This document shows positions 45,209 through 54,415 of a stretch of DNA of 64,000 bases, piece by piece. Origin of the DNA: Amycolatopsis taiwanensis DSM 45107 (lineage in GTDB: Bacteria; Actinomycetota; Actinomycetes; Mycobacteriales; Pseudonocardiaceae). The translations under genes were made by a program, and so were the position numbers. Below the pieces are notes generated by a model. That model was not told the origin of the DNA, did not search any database, and saw nothing but the letters and a program-made list of their open reading frames with translations. Within the stretch, counting starts at the first letter, position 1. Each line of letters begins with the position of its first letter. The stretch covers positions 177,702 to 241,701 of the forward strand of contig NZ_JAFB01000009.1 of NCBI RefSeq assembly GCF_000519205.1, given 5' to 3'.

Positions 45209-45969
45209 GTACCACTTCGGCACCGCTGGCCGATTCGGCGACCATGTTGCGCCGCAACTTCAAACACACCATGCGGGATCCGGTCGTGTTGTTCAACGCG
45301 GTCCTGTTCCCGATCGTCATGATGTTCATGCTCGTGTATGTGCTCGGTGGCGGTTTCGACGTCGGCGGCGGCGAATACATCGACTACGCGGCACCGGGCA
45401 TGATCATGCTGGCCCTCTGCTACGGGATGGGTGCCACCGCGACGGCGGTGAACTCCGACATGACGAAGGGGATCATCAACCGGTTCCGGGTCATGAACAT
45501 CTCCCGGGGCGCGGTGCTGACCGGCCATGTCGTGTCCACCGTGCTGCGCACCGTGGTGGGCATGGCGGCCATCGTCGGTGTCGCGTTCCTGATGGGATTC
45601 AGCCCGTCCGCGACCTTCGCGCAATGGCTCGCCGTGGCCGGGATCCTCGTGCTGACGGTTTTCGCGGTCACCTGGCTGACCATCGCGTTCGGCCTGGCCG
45701 CGAAGACACCGGAATCAGCGGGGTTCTTCGCCGTGCCGCTGATCATGCTGCCGTTTTTCAGCAGCGCGATCATTCCGGCCGACAAGATGGGGCCGGGCAT
45801 CCGGCAGTTCGCGGAGTACCAGCCGTTCACGCCGATCATCGAGACCGTGCGTGGATTGCTCGACGGCACACCGTCGTCCGGTCACACGATCGCCGCGCTC
45901 GCCTGGTGCGTCGGGATCGGTGTGTTCGGTTACGTGTGGGCACTGAGGAAGTTCAACAAGCGAGCGTGA
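45205..45969 (+). CDS. DrrB-type ABC-2 permease
   Basis: 254 residues, six helices. The ABC-2 core is evident: an N-terminal amphipathic part (SATMLRRNFKHTMRDPVVLF), helices near 35-55, 65-85, 110-135, 145-165, 175-190 and 230-248, and the conserved FFSSAIIPADKMGPGIRQFAEYQPFTPIIETVR element. Together with the preceding ATPase it should export a hydrophobic metabolite or drug. Its stop overlaps the end of the convergent SARP gene by 17 bases, so both genes share their 3' ends. Confidence 0.92.
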   Translation: MSTTSAPLADSATMLRRNFKHTMRDPVVLFNAVLFPIVMMFMLVYVLGGGFDVGGGEYIDYAAPGMIMLALCYGMGATATAVNSDMTKGIINRFRVMNISRGAVLTGHVVSTVLRTVVGMAAIVGVAFLMGFSPSATFAQWLAVAGILVLTVFAVTWLTIAFGLAAKTPESAGFFAVPLIMLPFFSSAIIPADKMGPGIRQFAEYQPFTPIIETVRGLLDGTPSSGHTIAALAWCVGIGVFGYVWALRKFNKRA

Positions 45970-48900
45970 CTTCGACCAGCTCACGCCAGTCCGCCCGCGC
46001 CCCCTCCTGCGTCGCCTCGGTGAACCGCGTGTCACCGAGGCGATGCCGTGCGATCTGCTCGATCCGGGCCGCATCCGGTTGGGAACGATCCGGCAGCCCG
46101 CGCACGGCTTCGCTGGCCGCGAGCAGCCGCGCTGACTGCTCGTACTGTTCGTTACGCAGCGCCAGATCCGCGACCCCGACGAGTACCCGCGCGATCATCG
46201 GTGCATGCGCCGACTCCGACACCGCGCGGAACGCCATGGCGCGGTACTCGCGGGCCTCGTCGAGATCCTCGGCAAGGTAGCCGAGCAGGTCATGCGTCGC
46301 CCCCCGGAAGTACGGCTCGTCGTCCCCCAGCACCGCTCTGGCCTGGGCGAGCTGGTGGTACGCCTGGTCCGGGTCGCGTTGCCAGCGCGCGAGCTCCGCC
46401 TTCGCCAGGGCCAGCGCGGCCAGCGCGTCCGGCCAGACGATCCGTTCCGCGCACCGCTGTGCTTCGGCCATGGCGGAGGCGCTCGAAGAAGCGTCGCCGG
46501 CCAGCCAGTACGCCTGCGCCTGCTGTGCCCGGATCCGGAGCACATCCTCGATCGCGCCGACCTCGGTGATGCCCTCGGCCGCCTGCTCGTAGTGGCGGCA
46601 CGCGCGGTCGAACTCTCCCCGCATCGCGAGCCGTTCGGCCAGCGTGGTCAGCGCGAAGGAGATCCCCCAGCGCTCGCCGATCGCGCGGAACTCGGCGAGC
46701 GCCGTCTCGATGTCCGCGTCCGCGTCGCCTGCGTCGCGGCCGAGGATGATCCGCATCCGGCCCCGGGTCAGCCGTGCCTGCGCGCGCGTCCACGGATCGT
46801 CGTCGAGAAGCAGCGGTTCGTACGCGGGCAGGAAGTCGGTCGGCTCCCGCAACATGCGTTCCAACGGCGCGACGAACCCCAGCGCCGGGTGATGGCTGCG
46901 CACCCGCCGGCTGAGTTCGTATGCCTGATGGATCCAGTCCTGCGCCTGGTACACGTCGGCCTGCCCGGAGGTGACGAAATACGCGGCGAACGCACACGCC
47001 GTCGCCCGCACCTCGTCGCTGACCTCGCCGGACATGCCGGCGGCCGCGGTGGCCAGTTCGATGCCTTCGGCCCGGTGCCCGCCGAGCAACCAGTACCAGC
47101 CGGCGGCTCCCGCGAGCCGCATCGCCCCGTGCGCATCGCCGGCCGCGAGCGCACCGCGCATCGCGGCGGCGATGTTGTCGTGCTCGGCTTCGAGCACAGC
47201 CAGCCATTCCACTTGCTCGGCGCGGCGCAGATGCGGCTCCGCGGCTTCGGTCAGTTCGGTGAAGTACGCGAGATGCGCACGGCGCGCCAGATCCGATTCC
47301 CCGGCCTCCGCGAGGCGCTGCTCGGCGTACTCCTTGATCGTGCCGAGCATCCGGTAGCGCGGCGCTTCGCCGCCCTCGGCGACCACCAGCGATTTCTCGG
47401 TCAGCGCGGTCAACAGTTCGAGCACCTCCCACGCCTGGACCGCTGCGCCATTCCCGCTTCCCTGCCCTGTGTTTTCCCCACCCCCCGTGCTTGTGCAGAC
47501 CCGCTCGGCCGCTTCCAGGCTCGCGCCACCGGAGAACACCGACAGCCTGCGCAGCACCATCCGTTCGGCGTCGCCGAGCGGCTCCCAGCTCCAGTCGATC
47601 ACCGCACGCAGCGTCCGGTGCCGCGGCAGCGCGGTACGGCTGCCACCGGTGAGCAGGCGGAACCGGTCGTCGAGCCGGTTGGCGAGCTGATCGAGGGACA
47701 TGGTGCGCAACCGGGCCGCGGCGAGCTCGATCGCCAGCGGCATCCCGTCCAGCGCCCGGCAGACGCGCGCCAAGGTCGACCAGGTGTGGGCGTCGGCTGT
47801 GTTCCTCCCGCCCTCCCGCCCTGTGTTCTTCCCGCCCCCCAGGATGTCCTTGCGCACCGCGCTTGCGCGGTCCAGCAGCAGCCGGACGGCCGGAGCGGAC
47901 TCGATCTCGCCGGGGCCGGCCTCCGCCGCGGGCAGGACCAACGGCGCGACCGGCCACAGTGCCTCGCCGGTGATGCCGAGGGGTTCCCTGCTCGTCGCGA
48001 GGATCCGCAGCCGCCGGCACTTTCCGAGCACCCGATGGGCGAAGGTCGCCGCGGACTCGATCACGTGCTCGCAGTTGTCCAGGATCAGCAACATCTCCCG
48101 CTCACGGACCGCGGCGATGACGCGATCCGTCGGCCCCGCGTCCGGTTTCTCGCCGAGCAGCGCATCCCGCAGTCTGAGCGCGTCGAGCGTCGCCTGCGCG
48201 ATATTCCACCCGCCCCCCTGCCCTGTGTTTGTCCCGCCCCCCTGCCCTTCGGGCCCACCCCCCGTGGGCCCACCCCCCGTATCGCCGTCGGCGCTGATGG
48301 CCGCGAGCTCGACCAGCCAGGCCCCGTCCGGCAGGTCGCCGAGCAGGGTGCGCGCGGTTTCCGTGGCCAGCCTGGTCTTTCCCGCACCGCCCGGCCCGAT
48401 CAGGGTGATGAGCCGATGTTCGGTGATGAGTTCGCGGACCGCGGCGACATCGGCGTCCTTGCCGACGAAGCTGGTCAGCTCGGCACGCAAGTTGGTCTTG
48501 TGGTTTTCCTCCCGCCGTCCCAACTCGCCCCGCAGCAGCGCGACGTGCAATTCGGACAGTTCCGGTGAGGGGTCGACGCCCAGCGTGTCGGCCAGGGCTT
48601 CTCTCGTGCGCTGGTACACGAGCAGCGCCTCGTTGTCGCGACCGGTCGCGACGAGGGCACGCATCAGCGCGGCGACAAGCCGTTCCCGCATCGGATGCGC
48701 GGCCACCAAATCGGTCAGTTCCGTGACCAGCTCCGCACCGTGGCCGAGGCCGATCTCCGCATCGAACCGGTCCTCCATGGCCGTCAGGCGTAGCCCTTCG
48801 AGCCGGGTGACCGCCGCGTCGAACGCGGCACTGTCCTGCAAACCGATGTCCTGCATGGCCGCACCGCGCCACAATGCGAGGGCTTCGCGCAGCCGCGGCA

Positions 48901-49246
48901 GCCGACGTGGATCCTCGGCATTGTGGGTCTGGCCGAGGAGGCGTTCGAACCGCACGGCGTCGACAGCGTCGGGTTCCACCGCCAGCCGGTAGCCGTTCGT
49001 CTGCCCCTCGACCAACCCGTCCGGCAGCACCTTCCGCAGTCGGGAAGCCAAGCGTTGCAAGGCATTCGCCGCGTCGGAGGGCGGGTGCTCACCCCAGATC
49101 CAGTCGATGAGCGTGGCCTTTCCGACCGTGTGGCCCCCTTCGAGGGCGAGGGCGGCCAACAGCGCGCGCAGCCGGGTGCCCGGCACGTCGGCCAGCACGC
49201 CGTCGTCCGTGCGAACCTCGAACGGTCCAAGTATCCCGATCTGCAC
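45953..49246 (-). CDS. Large SARP/AfsR-type regulator
   Basis: About 1097 residues from GTG 49246 (VQIGILGPFEVR); a GTG at 49300 would add 18. Residues 1-95 are the OmpR-like winged helix, 96-240 the bacterial transcriptional activation domain (BTAD), then a STAND ATPase with Walker A GPGGAGKT (about 300), Walker B LLILDNCEHV and ATSREPLG, and from about 650 a TPR-rich half. SARPs recruit RNA polymerase at direct heptamer repeats and activate secondary-metabolism genes. Such repeats occur in front of the divergent P450 and of the DrrAB genes, so these are likely targets. Three glycine-rich insertions interrupt the ATPase part; see the repeat entries. Confidence 0.92.
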   Translation of the reverse strand: MQIGILGPFEVRTDDGVLADVPGTRLRALLAALALEGGHTVGKATLIDWIWGEHPPSDAANALQRLASRLRKVLPDGLVEGQTNGYRLAVEPDAVDAVRFERLLGQTHNAEDPRRLPRLREALALWRGAAMQDIGLQDSAAFDAAVTRLEGLRLTAMEDRFDAEIGLGHGAELVTELTDLVAAHPMRERLVAALMRALVATGRDNEALLVYQRTREALADTLGVDPSPELSELHVALLRGELGRREENHKTNLRAELTSFVGKDADVAAVRELITEHRLITLIGPGGAGKTRLATETARTLLGDLPDGAWLVELAAISADGDTGGGPTGGGPEGQGGGTNTGQGGGWNIAQATLDALRLRDALLGEKPDAGPTDRVIAAVREREMLLILDNCEHVIESAATFAHRVLGKCRRLRILATSREPLGITGEALWPVAPLVLPAAEAGPGEIESAPAVRLLLDRASAVRKDILGGGKNTGREGGRNTADAHTWSTLARVCRALDGMPLAIELAAARLRTMSLDQLANRLDDRFRLLTGGSRTALPRHRTLRAVIDWSWEPLGDAERMVLRRLSVFSGGASLEAAERVCTSTGGGENTGQGSGNGAAVQAWEVLELLTALTEKSLVVAEGGEAPRYRMLGTIKEYAEQRLAEAGESDLARRAHLAYFTELTEAAEPHLRRAEQVEWLAVLEAEHDNIAAAMRGALAAGDAHGAMRLAGAAGWYWLLGGHRAEGIELATAAAGMSGEVSDEVRATACAFAAYFVTSGQADVYQAQDWIHQAYELSRRVRSHHPALGFVAPLERMLREPTDFLPAYEPLLLDDDPWTRAQARLTRGRMRIILGRDAGDADADIETALAEFRAIGERWGISFALTTLAERLAMRGEFDRACRHYEQAAEGITEVGAIEDVLRIRAQQAQAYWLAGDASSSASAMAEAQRCAERIVWPDALAALALAKAELARWQRDPDQAYHQLAQARAVLGDDEPYFRGATHDLLGYLAEDLDEAREYRAMAFRAVSESAHAPMIARVLVGVADLALRNEQYEQSARLLAASEAVRGLPDRSQPDAARIEQIARHRLGDTRFTEATQEGARADWRELVEVTLAC
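47458..47489. repeat. G-rich intragenic insert 1 in SARP gene
   Basis: On the plus strand CCCTGCCCTGTGTTTTCCCC followed by a C-rich run. It encodes TGGGENTGQGSGNG on the minus strand, interrupting the line between VCTS and AVQAWEVLELL in the ATPase/winged-helix region. It shares the core CCCTGTGTT with inserts 2 and 3. Confidence 0.75.
47797..47843. repeat. G-rich intragenic insert 2 in SARP gene
   Basis: Contains CTGTGTTCCTCCCGCCC and then CCCTGTGTTCTTCCCGCCCC, a partial duplication of the core. It encodes GGGKNTGREGGRNTAD in frame between KDIL and AHTWSTLARVCRALDG. Confidence 0.75.
48206..48280. repeat. G-rich intragenic insert 3 in SARP gene
   Basis: The longest copy: CCCTGCCCTGTGTTTGTCCC with C-rich flanks, then two copies of GGGCCCACCCCCCGT. 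It encodes about 25 Gly/Asn/Thr residues (GGGPTGGGPEGQGGGTNTGQ) between ISADGD and WNIAQATLDALRLRD, just after the Walker A strand region. Confidence 0.75.
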
Positions 49247-49307
49247 CCGGCTGATTTTGCCATGGGCGATCGGCAGGCCCGGCGATCGCCGACGCGGCAC
49301 ATGGTCG

Positions 49308-49340
49308 GTGTCTGAGCGGTGTCAGTCGCGTGTCAGGACC
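49308..49340 (+). promoter_or_regulatory. SARP-type direct repeats before P450
   Basis: Three units begin GTGTCTG, GTGTCAG and GTGTCAG at 49308, 49319 and 49330, spaced by exactly 11 bases, one helical turn. That is the arrangement bound by SARP proteins. They lie 47-79 bp before the P450 ATG and next to the SARP gene on the other strand, which may also be autoregulated from here. Confidence 0.8.
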
Positions 49341-49386
49341 GTCGGCGATTGTGGTCGCAACAACCGCTTTGGGAAAGGCAAATCCG

Positions 49387-50613
49387 ATGACGCAAACGGC
49401 TCCCATCCCGCACGGCCTGCCCATGGAGCGCGACGCGGGCCCCTTCGACCCGCCCCGCGAGATCACCCGCCTCCGCGAGGCTCGCCCGGTCAGCCCCCTG
49501 GTCTTCCCCGACGGTCACGAGGGCTGGCTCGTCACCGGTTACGAGGCGGTCCGCCAGCTCATGGCCGACACCCGCTTCAGCTCCCGCCAGGACATCGGCG
49601 TTGTCCACGTGCCCTATGAGGCTCCCGGCATGCCCGTCCCCACCGAGCCGTCCCCGCAGGTGCCGGGCCTGTTCATCGCCATGGACCCGCCGGAGAGCAC
49701 CCGGCTGCGGCGCAAGCTCACCGGCGCCTTCACCGTCAAGCGCATGAAGCTGCTCGAAGAGCAGATCATCGCCATCGTCGAGCGCCAGCTGGACGAACTG
49801 GCGCGGCTGTCCCCGCCAGTCGACCTGGTCAAGGAGTTCGCGCTGCCGGTGCCCTCGCTGGTGATCTGCGAACTGCTCGGGGTGCCCTACTCCGACCGGG
49901 AGACCTTCCAGGTCAACTCCGCCCAGTTCCTGGTCAAGGACCAGTCGCTCGAAGAGAAGATGGCCGCGTACGGCGCGATGACCACGTACCTCGCCGAACT
50001 GGTCACGCGCAAACGCGCCGAGCCCGGCGAGGACATCCTGTCCGACCTGGCCCGCGACGACGACGTCACCATCGAGGAGCTGGTCGGCGTCGCCTTCCTG
50101 TTGCTGCTCGCGGGCCACGAGACCACGGCCAACATGCTGGGACTGGGCACCTTCGCGCTCCTGGAGCATCCCGAGCAGCTGGCCGAACTGCGCGCCGACC
50201 CCGAGCTGCTGCCCGGTGCCGTCGAGGAACTGATGCGCTACCTGTCCGTCGTCGACGTCCTCTACCGCTACGCCACGGAGGACATCGAACTCGGCGGTGA
50301 AACCATCGCCAAGGGCTCGACCGTCGTCGTCTCGATGCTGGCCGCCAACCGCGATCCCCAGCGCTTCGAGAACCCCGACACCCTGGACATCCACCGCAAC
50401 GCCCGCGGTCAGCTGTCCTTCGGCCACGGCGTCCACCAATGCCTCGGCCAGCAACTGGCCCGCATCGAGATGCGCGCCGGTTTCGGCGGACTGCTGCGCC
50501 GCTTCCCGGCCCTCCGGCTCGCCATTCCCGCCGGCGAGGTGAAACTCCGGACCAACATGAACATCTACGGCGTCCACGAACTGCCGGTCACCTGGACGGA
50601 CACGCCCTCCTGA
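49387..50613 (+). CDS. Cytochrome P450 (bacterial class I type)
   Basis: 408 residues, ATG with AAAGG upstream. I-helix AGHETT at 242-247, ExxR as E281-R284 (ELMR), and the heme loop FGHGVHQCLG with the ligand C352. These fit CYP105/CYP107-like actinobacterial P450s, which hydroxylate or epoxidise natural products or xenobiotics using a ferredoxin and reductase not found nearby. It diverges from the SARP gene behind SARP-type repeats. A tailoring role in a small metabolite pathway with the DrrAB exporter is plausible, though no scaffold-building enzyme (PKS, NRPS, terpene synthase) is in the window. Confidence 0.93.
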   Translation: MTQTAPIPHGLPMERDAGPFDPPREITRLREARPVSPLVFPDGHEGWLVTGYEAVRQLMADTRFSSRQDIGVVHVPYEAPGMPVPTEPSPQVPGLFIAMDPPESTRLRRKLTGAFTVKRMKLLEEQIIAIVERQLDELARLSPPVDLVKEFALPVPSLVICELLGVPYSDRETFQVNSAQFLVKDQSLEEKMAAYGAMTTYLAELVTRKRAEPGEDILSDLARDDDVTIEELVGVAFLLLLAGHETTANMLGLGTFALLEHPEQLAELRADPELLPGAVEELMRYLSVVDVLYRYATEDIELGGETIAKGSTVVVSMLAANRDPQRFENPDTLDIHRNARGQLSFGHGVHQCLGQQLARIEMRAGFGGLLRRFPALRLAIPAGEVKLRTNMNIYGVHELPVTWTDTPS

Positions 50614-50638
50614 ACGGTCGGCCGAGCGCGTCACCGAT

Positions 50639-50675
50639 AGCGACGATCTCCTCGCCAGGGGAGATCGTTGTCGCT
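50639..50675 (+). terminator. Hairpin after P450 and downstream gap
   Basis: AGCGAC plus GATCTCC (50639-50651) pairs with GGAGATC, a 3-base bulge, and GTCGCT (50660-50675). It is the likely P450 terminator. The rest of the 322-bp gap up to 50935 shows no gene or other clear site. Confidence 0.65.
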
Positions 50676-50935
50676 CCACTGTGGACAGTTGCGGAGTAGC
50701 TCGACGCGTAAGCAGGGCAAAACGGGAACATCCGGTGACCCGGTTGAAATCGGGTCACCGAAGTCTCAGCCGGTCGGCCCGTTTGGGTGTGCCCTCCCGT
50801 ACCCCAGTAGCATCTACGAAACTTGTAGAAATTCGGCTGTGTTGCCGGAACACCGGCGGTGCGAGTGCGCCACGACCTGCCTTCGGTCGTGCTGGACGTG
50901 ACCCGCCACACCCTGCGGCAAGTGAGGAGTTGGTG

Positions 50936-51703
50936 ATGGCCTCGGCGAACACCTCGTCCAGGACGGGTGTGAAAACTCTGGCAGGTGTCGTGGCGTTGTT
51001 GGCGGTGGCGGCGTTGGGTGCACTCGCGCTGACGTCCTCGGTCACCAGCGTCGACCTGCGTGTGGACCAGGCGCTGCAATCGTTGCGGTCAGACGGGGCG
51101 ACCAGCGTGTTTCTGGGTCTGACCAACTCCGCGCAAGAGATCGTCGGGTTGGCGGTGCTGGCGCTGGGGGTCGTGATCCTGCTGCTGCGGCGCCGCCGCT
51201 GGGATGCCGCCCGCCTGTTCGTGATGGCCGGTGCCGCCTGGGCGCTGGCGACGGTGGTCAAGTACCTCTTCGACCGGCCCCGCCCGCCGGCCGGCCTGTG
51301 GCTGATGGCGCCCGATTCGCCCCGAAGCTTTCCCAGCGGCCACACCACCACCGCCACCGTGATCGTCGTGATCGCCGCGATGGTGTTGATCGGTACCGCC
51401 TGGCGGGTCGCGGCCATCGCCCTGGCCGTGGTGTTCGCCCTGGCCGTGGGCTTCAGCCGGGTTTACCTCGGTGACCACTATCCCACCGACGTGCTCGGCG
51501 CCTACCTCACCGTCACCGCCGTCGTCCTGATCGTCTCGGCGTTCACCGACCTGCCCCGCGTGCGCCAGCTGGGTGGCCGTCTGCTGCGTGACCCGGAATT
51601 GGCCGGGGGACCGGCGTCGGGAGCGCGCCAGGCTGACGCGGACACCGAAATCATCCACCTGCCCCGGCCGAATGCCGGTGCGCCCGGGCGGCGCCGCGCG
51701 TGA
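50936..51703 (+). CDS. PAP2-family membrane phosphatase
   Basis: 255 residues, GAGGAG before the ATG. Six helices. The three phosphatase motifs are complete: KYLFDRPRPP (about 104-113), PSGHTT (about 131-136) and SRVYLGDHYPTDV (about 177-189), with catalytic His in the second and third. It may dephosphorylate undecaprenyl pyrophosphate, phosphatidic acid or another lipid phosphate on the outer face of the membrane. The C-terminal 50 residues are polar. Convergent with the ferric transporter genes. Confidence 0.9.
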   Translation: MASANTSSRTGVKTLAGVVALLAVAALGALALTSSVTSVDLRVDQALQSLRSDGATSVFLGLTNSAQEIVGLAVLALGVVILLLRRRRWDAARLFVMAGAAWALATVVKYLFDRPRPPAGLWLMAPDSPRSFPSGHTTTATVIVVIAAMVLIGTAWRVAAIALAVVFALAVGFSRVYLGDHYPTDVLGAYLTVTAVVLIVSAFTDLPRVRQLGGRLLRDPELAGGPASGARQADADTEIIHLPRPNAGAPGRRRA

Positions 51704-51807
51704 GGCGAGGAGCCCGCCCGTAGCGTCAGGCGCGGGTCGGCTTCACGTTCGAGCCGGTGCCGTCGCGGCGCGGCGGTGGTGAGGGGCCGGGGCGTTGAAA
51801 GTCCCGG

Positions 51808-52857
51808 TCAGTCTGGGAAGGCGCCCTTGTCCGCGGGGTAGGCGAGGACGTCGCCGCTGACCGCGAGGCGGATCATCGTTCCGGGCTCGGGCAGGTCACC
51901 GGCGCCAACCCGGACGGTGATCTGTGGCCCCCCGGGCAGGAGCATGGCGCGCAAGGTCGCGTCGTGCCCGTAGTAGCTCAGATCGTCAACGCGTGCGGTG
52001 ATTCCGGTGGCGGCCTGTAGCCGGATCTGCTCGGGCCGGATCAGCACCTGGGCGGGCCCGTCGGCACTCGGGTTGCGGACGACGAGGGTGCCCAGCACAC
52101 AGTCGGCCTTGCCGCCGCGGATCTCCGCCGGCAGCAGAACGGCGTCACCGATGAACTGGGCGACGCCGGGATCGTGCGGTCGCCGGTAGAGCTCGGCCGG
52201 GGTGTCGAACTGGACAAGCCGTCCGTTGCGCAGGACGGCGACTCGGTCGGCGAGCGACAGGGCTTCGGCCTGGTCGTGCGTGACCAGGACGGCGGTCGCG
52301 CCGGTCGCGCGCAGGGCAGCGGCGACCGCGCGCCCGGTGCCTTCTCGCAGACCCGCATCGAGGGAGGAGAAGGGCTCGTCGAGCAGGACAACGGACGGCC
52401 GCGGGGCGAGGGCGCGGGCGAGGGCGACGCGCTGCTGCTGGCCACCCGAAAGCTGGTGCGGGAAGCGTGTCGCCAGCCTTTGGTCCAGGCCGACCAGCGT
52501 CAGCAACTCGTGCAGCCGGTCCTGGTTGCCGCGGTCGCGGCGCGGTAGTCCGAAGGTGATGTTGGCGGCGACCGTCCGGTGTGGGAAGAGGGCGCCTTCC
52601 TGGGGCACGTATCCGACCTTGCGCCGTTGCGGTGGAACGGTACGCCCGTCGCCGAACACCGTCCGCTCGCCGAATGCGATGCGGCCGTCGTCCGGGACGG
52701 CGAATCCGGCGATCAGCCGCAGCAGCGTTGTCTTGCCGCAGCCGGACGGCCCCAGGATCGCGATCAGGCCCTGCGCCGGGACATGCAGGTCGATGCCCTC
52801 CAGTACCCGGTGCGTGCCGAAAGATTTGGTGACTTCGTGCAGGCTCAGCGCGGTCAT
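51808..52857 (-). CDS. Ferric iron importer ATPase (FbpC class)
   Basis: 349 residues. Walker [10 protein letters not shown] near 36-44, [20 protein letters not shown], signature [15 protein letters not shown], Walker [17 protein letters not shown] and [14 protein letters not shown]. The C-terminal TOBE part (about 240-349, [10 protein letters not shown]) matches FbpC/PotA-type ATPases. It overlaps the permease stop by ATGA and completes a three-gene ferric transporter under an iron box. Confidence 0.92.
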   Translation of the reverse strand: MTALSLHEVTKSFGTHRVLEGIDLHVPAQGLIAILGPSGCGKTTLLRLIAGFAVPDDGRIAFGERTVFGDGRTVPPQRRKVGYVPQEGALFPHRTVAANITFGLPRRDRGNQDRLHELLTLVGLDQRLATRFPHQLSGGQQQRVALARALAPRPSVVLLDEPFSSLDAGLREGTGRAVAAALRATGATAVLVTHDQAEALSLADRVAVLRNGRLVQFDTPAELYRRPHDPGVAQFIGDAVLLPAEIRGGKADCVLGTLVVRNPSADGPAQVLIRPEQIRLQAATGITARVDDLSYYGHDATLRAMLLPGGPQITVRVGAGDLPEPGTMIRLAVSGDVLAYPADKGAFPD

Positions 52858-54410
52858 GGTCTGGTTGTCCTCGTGGATTCGCGGGTGAGCAGGAAAGTCG
52901 CCGGTGCCGAGAGCACGACCATGACTGCCGCGTAGGGCGCCGCCGCACCGTAGGCGACGCTGTCGCTGTAGCTCCAGAACTGGGTGGCCAAGGTCTGGGT
53001 CCCGGTCGGCGCGAGCAGGAGAGTGGCCGTCAGTTCGGTCACCACCGCGATGAACACCAGCGCGGCACCGGCGCCGAGGCCGGGCGCGATCAACGGCAGG
53101 GTGACCCGTCGGAGGGTGGCGGTCCGCGACAGCCCGAGGCTGTGCGCGACGTCGTCGAGCACGGGCGGGGCCTGCGCCAGCGCGGCACGGACGTTCACCA
53201 CAGCGCGCGGAAGGAACAGGATCACGTAGGCGGCGATGAGCAGGCTCGTGGTCTGGTAAAGCGCGGGGAAGGCGTGAACCCCGATGGTGACCAGTGCCAG
53301 TGCCACGACGATGCCTGGCAGCGCGTTGCCGAAGTAGGTGCTGCGCTCCAGCATCGTGGCCGGCCAGCCGGAATGTCGCACGTACAGCCACGCTACCGGG
53401 ATCGCGAACACCACCGTGCAGACCGCCGCGATCGCACCGAGCCCGAGCGAACTGCCCGCGGCAGTGAGCAGATCGGCGAGCGTGACGTTGGCGGAGCGGC
53501 CCGTTACCAGCCAGAACACGAGGCTGCCCACCGGAACCGCGAGCGCGAGGGCGATCAGCGCGCCGAGACCCGCCAGCACCGGGGCGGTCCAGCCACGCAG
53601 CCGGAGCCTGATGGCCGGCCGGGCCGCTCCCGCGCCGACGCGGGCGTAGCGGGCGCGCCCGCGCAGTCGCAGTTCCGCGACCAGCAGCAACAGACAGCAC
53701 AACACGAGCACCGCGGCGAGCATGTTCGCCGCCGGGCCGTTGTAGGAGGACTGGAACTGGTCGTAGATCGCCGTGGTGAAGGTGGGAAACCGCAGCATCT
53801 GCAGCGCACCGAACTCGGCCAGCAGGTGAAGCGACACCAGCAGGCAGCCACCGAGCAAGGCCGGCCGCAGCTGCGGCAGCACCACGGACACGAACGTCCG
53901 CAGACAGCCGTGACCGAGGGCGTAGGAGGTCTCCTCGAGCGCTGGGTCGAGCCCGCGCAGGGTGGCCACCACCGGCAGGTACACGAGCGGGAAGTACGAC
54001 AGCGTGACGATCAGCAGGGCGCCCAGGTAGCCGCTGGCGCCGGGGAGCAGCGAAACCCAGCCATAGCTGTTGACGAAGGCCGGGATCGCCAGCGGCGCCA
54101 CCAGCAGCACGTGCCAGATCCGCCGGCCCGGCAGGGTCGAGCGTTCCACCAGCCAGGCCGCGCCGGTACCGAGGACCGCGCACAGCAGCACGCACCCCCC
54201 GGTGAGCCGGACCGTGTTCCACAACAGCTCTGCGGTGCGCGGCCGGAAGATCAGCCGTTGGGTCTCGGCCCAGCCGGTACTGATCGTGTAGCCGACGATG
54301 AAACCCAGCGGCAGCAACGCGAGTATCGCCACGAGCGCTGCCGCCACGAGCGTGCCGACCGGGTATGAGGACCCGCGCGCACCGCGGAGAAGGGAGGGGA
54401 GGGGCGCCAT
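52854..54410 (-). CDS. Ferric importer permease, double length (FbpB class)
   Basis: 518 residues with about twelve helices in two halves. Each half has an EAA-type loop for the ATPase: [22 protein letters not shown] and [22 protein letters not shown]. One chain thus forms the entire channel, as in FbpB/HitB/SfuB. It starts five bases after the binding-protein stop and ends in an ATGA overlap with the ATPase. Confidence 0.92.
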   Translation of the reverse strand: MAPLPSLLRGARGSSYPVGTLVAAALVAILALLPLGFIVGYTISTGWAETQRLIFRPRTAELLWNTVRLTGGCVLLCAVLGTGAAWLVERSTLPGRRIWHVLLVAPLAIPAFVNSYGWVSLLPGASGYLGALLIVTLSYFPLVYLPVVATLRGLDPALEETSYALGHGCLRTFVSVVLPQLRPALLGGCLLVSLHLLAEFGALQMLRFPTFTTAIYDQFQSSYNGPAANMLAAVLVLCCLLLLVAELRLRGRARYARVGAGAARPAIRLRLRGWTAPVLAGLGALIALALAVPVGSLVFWLVTGRSANVTLADLLTAAGSSLGLGAIAAVCTVVFAIPVAWLYVRHSGWPATMLERSTYFGNALPGIVVALALVTIGVHAFPALYQTTSLLIAAYVILFLPRAVVNVRAALAQAPPVLDDVAHSLGLSRTATLRRVTLPLIAPGLGAGAALVFIAVVTELTATLLLAPTGTQTLATQFWSYSDSVAYGAAAPYAAVMVVLSAPATFLLTRESTRTTRP

Positions 54411-54415
54411 GCCGC

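Noticed and set aside
49387-50613. P450 as the missing cvnE of the conservon
   Set aside because: It is over 20 kb from cvnD and linked to the SARP gene through its promoter repeats.
44189-51703. A complete biosynthetic gene cluster around the SARP, P450 and exporter
   Set aside because: No PKS, NRPS, terpene cyclase, RiPP precursor or other scaffold gene was found nearby.
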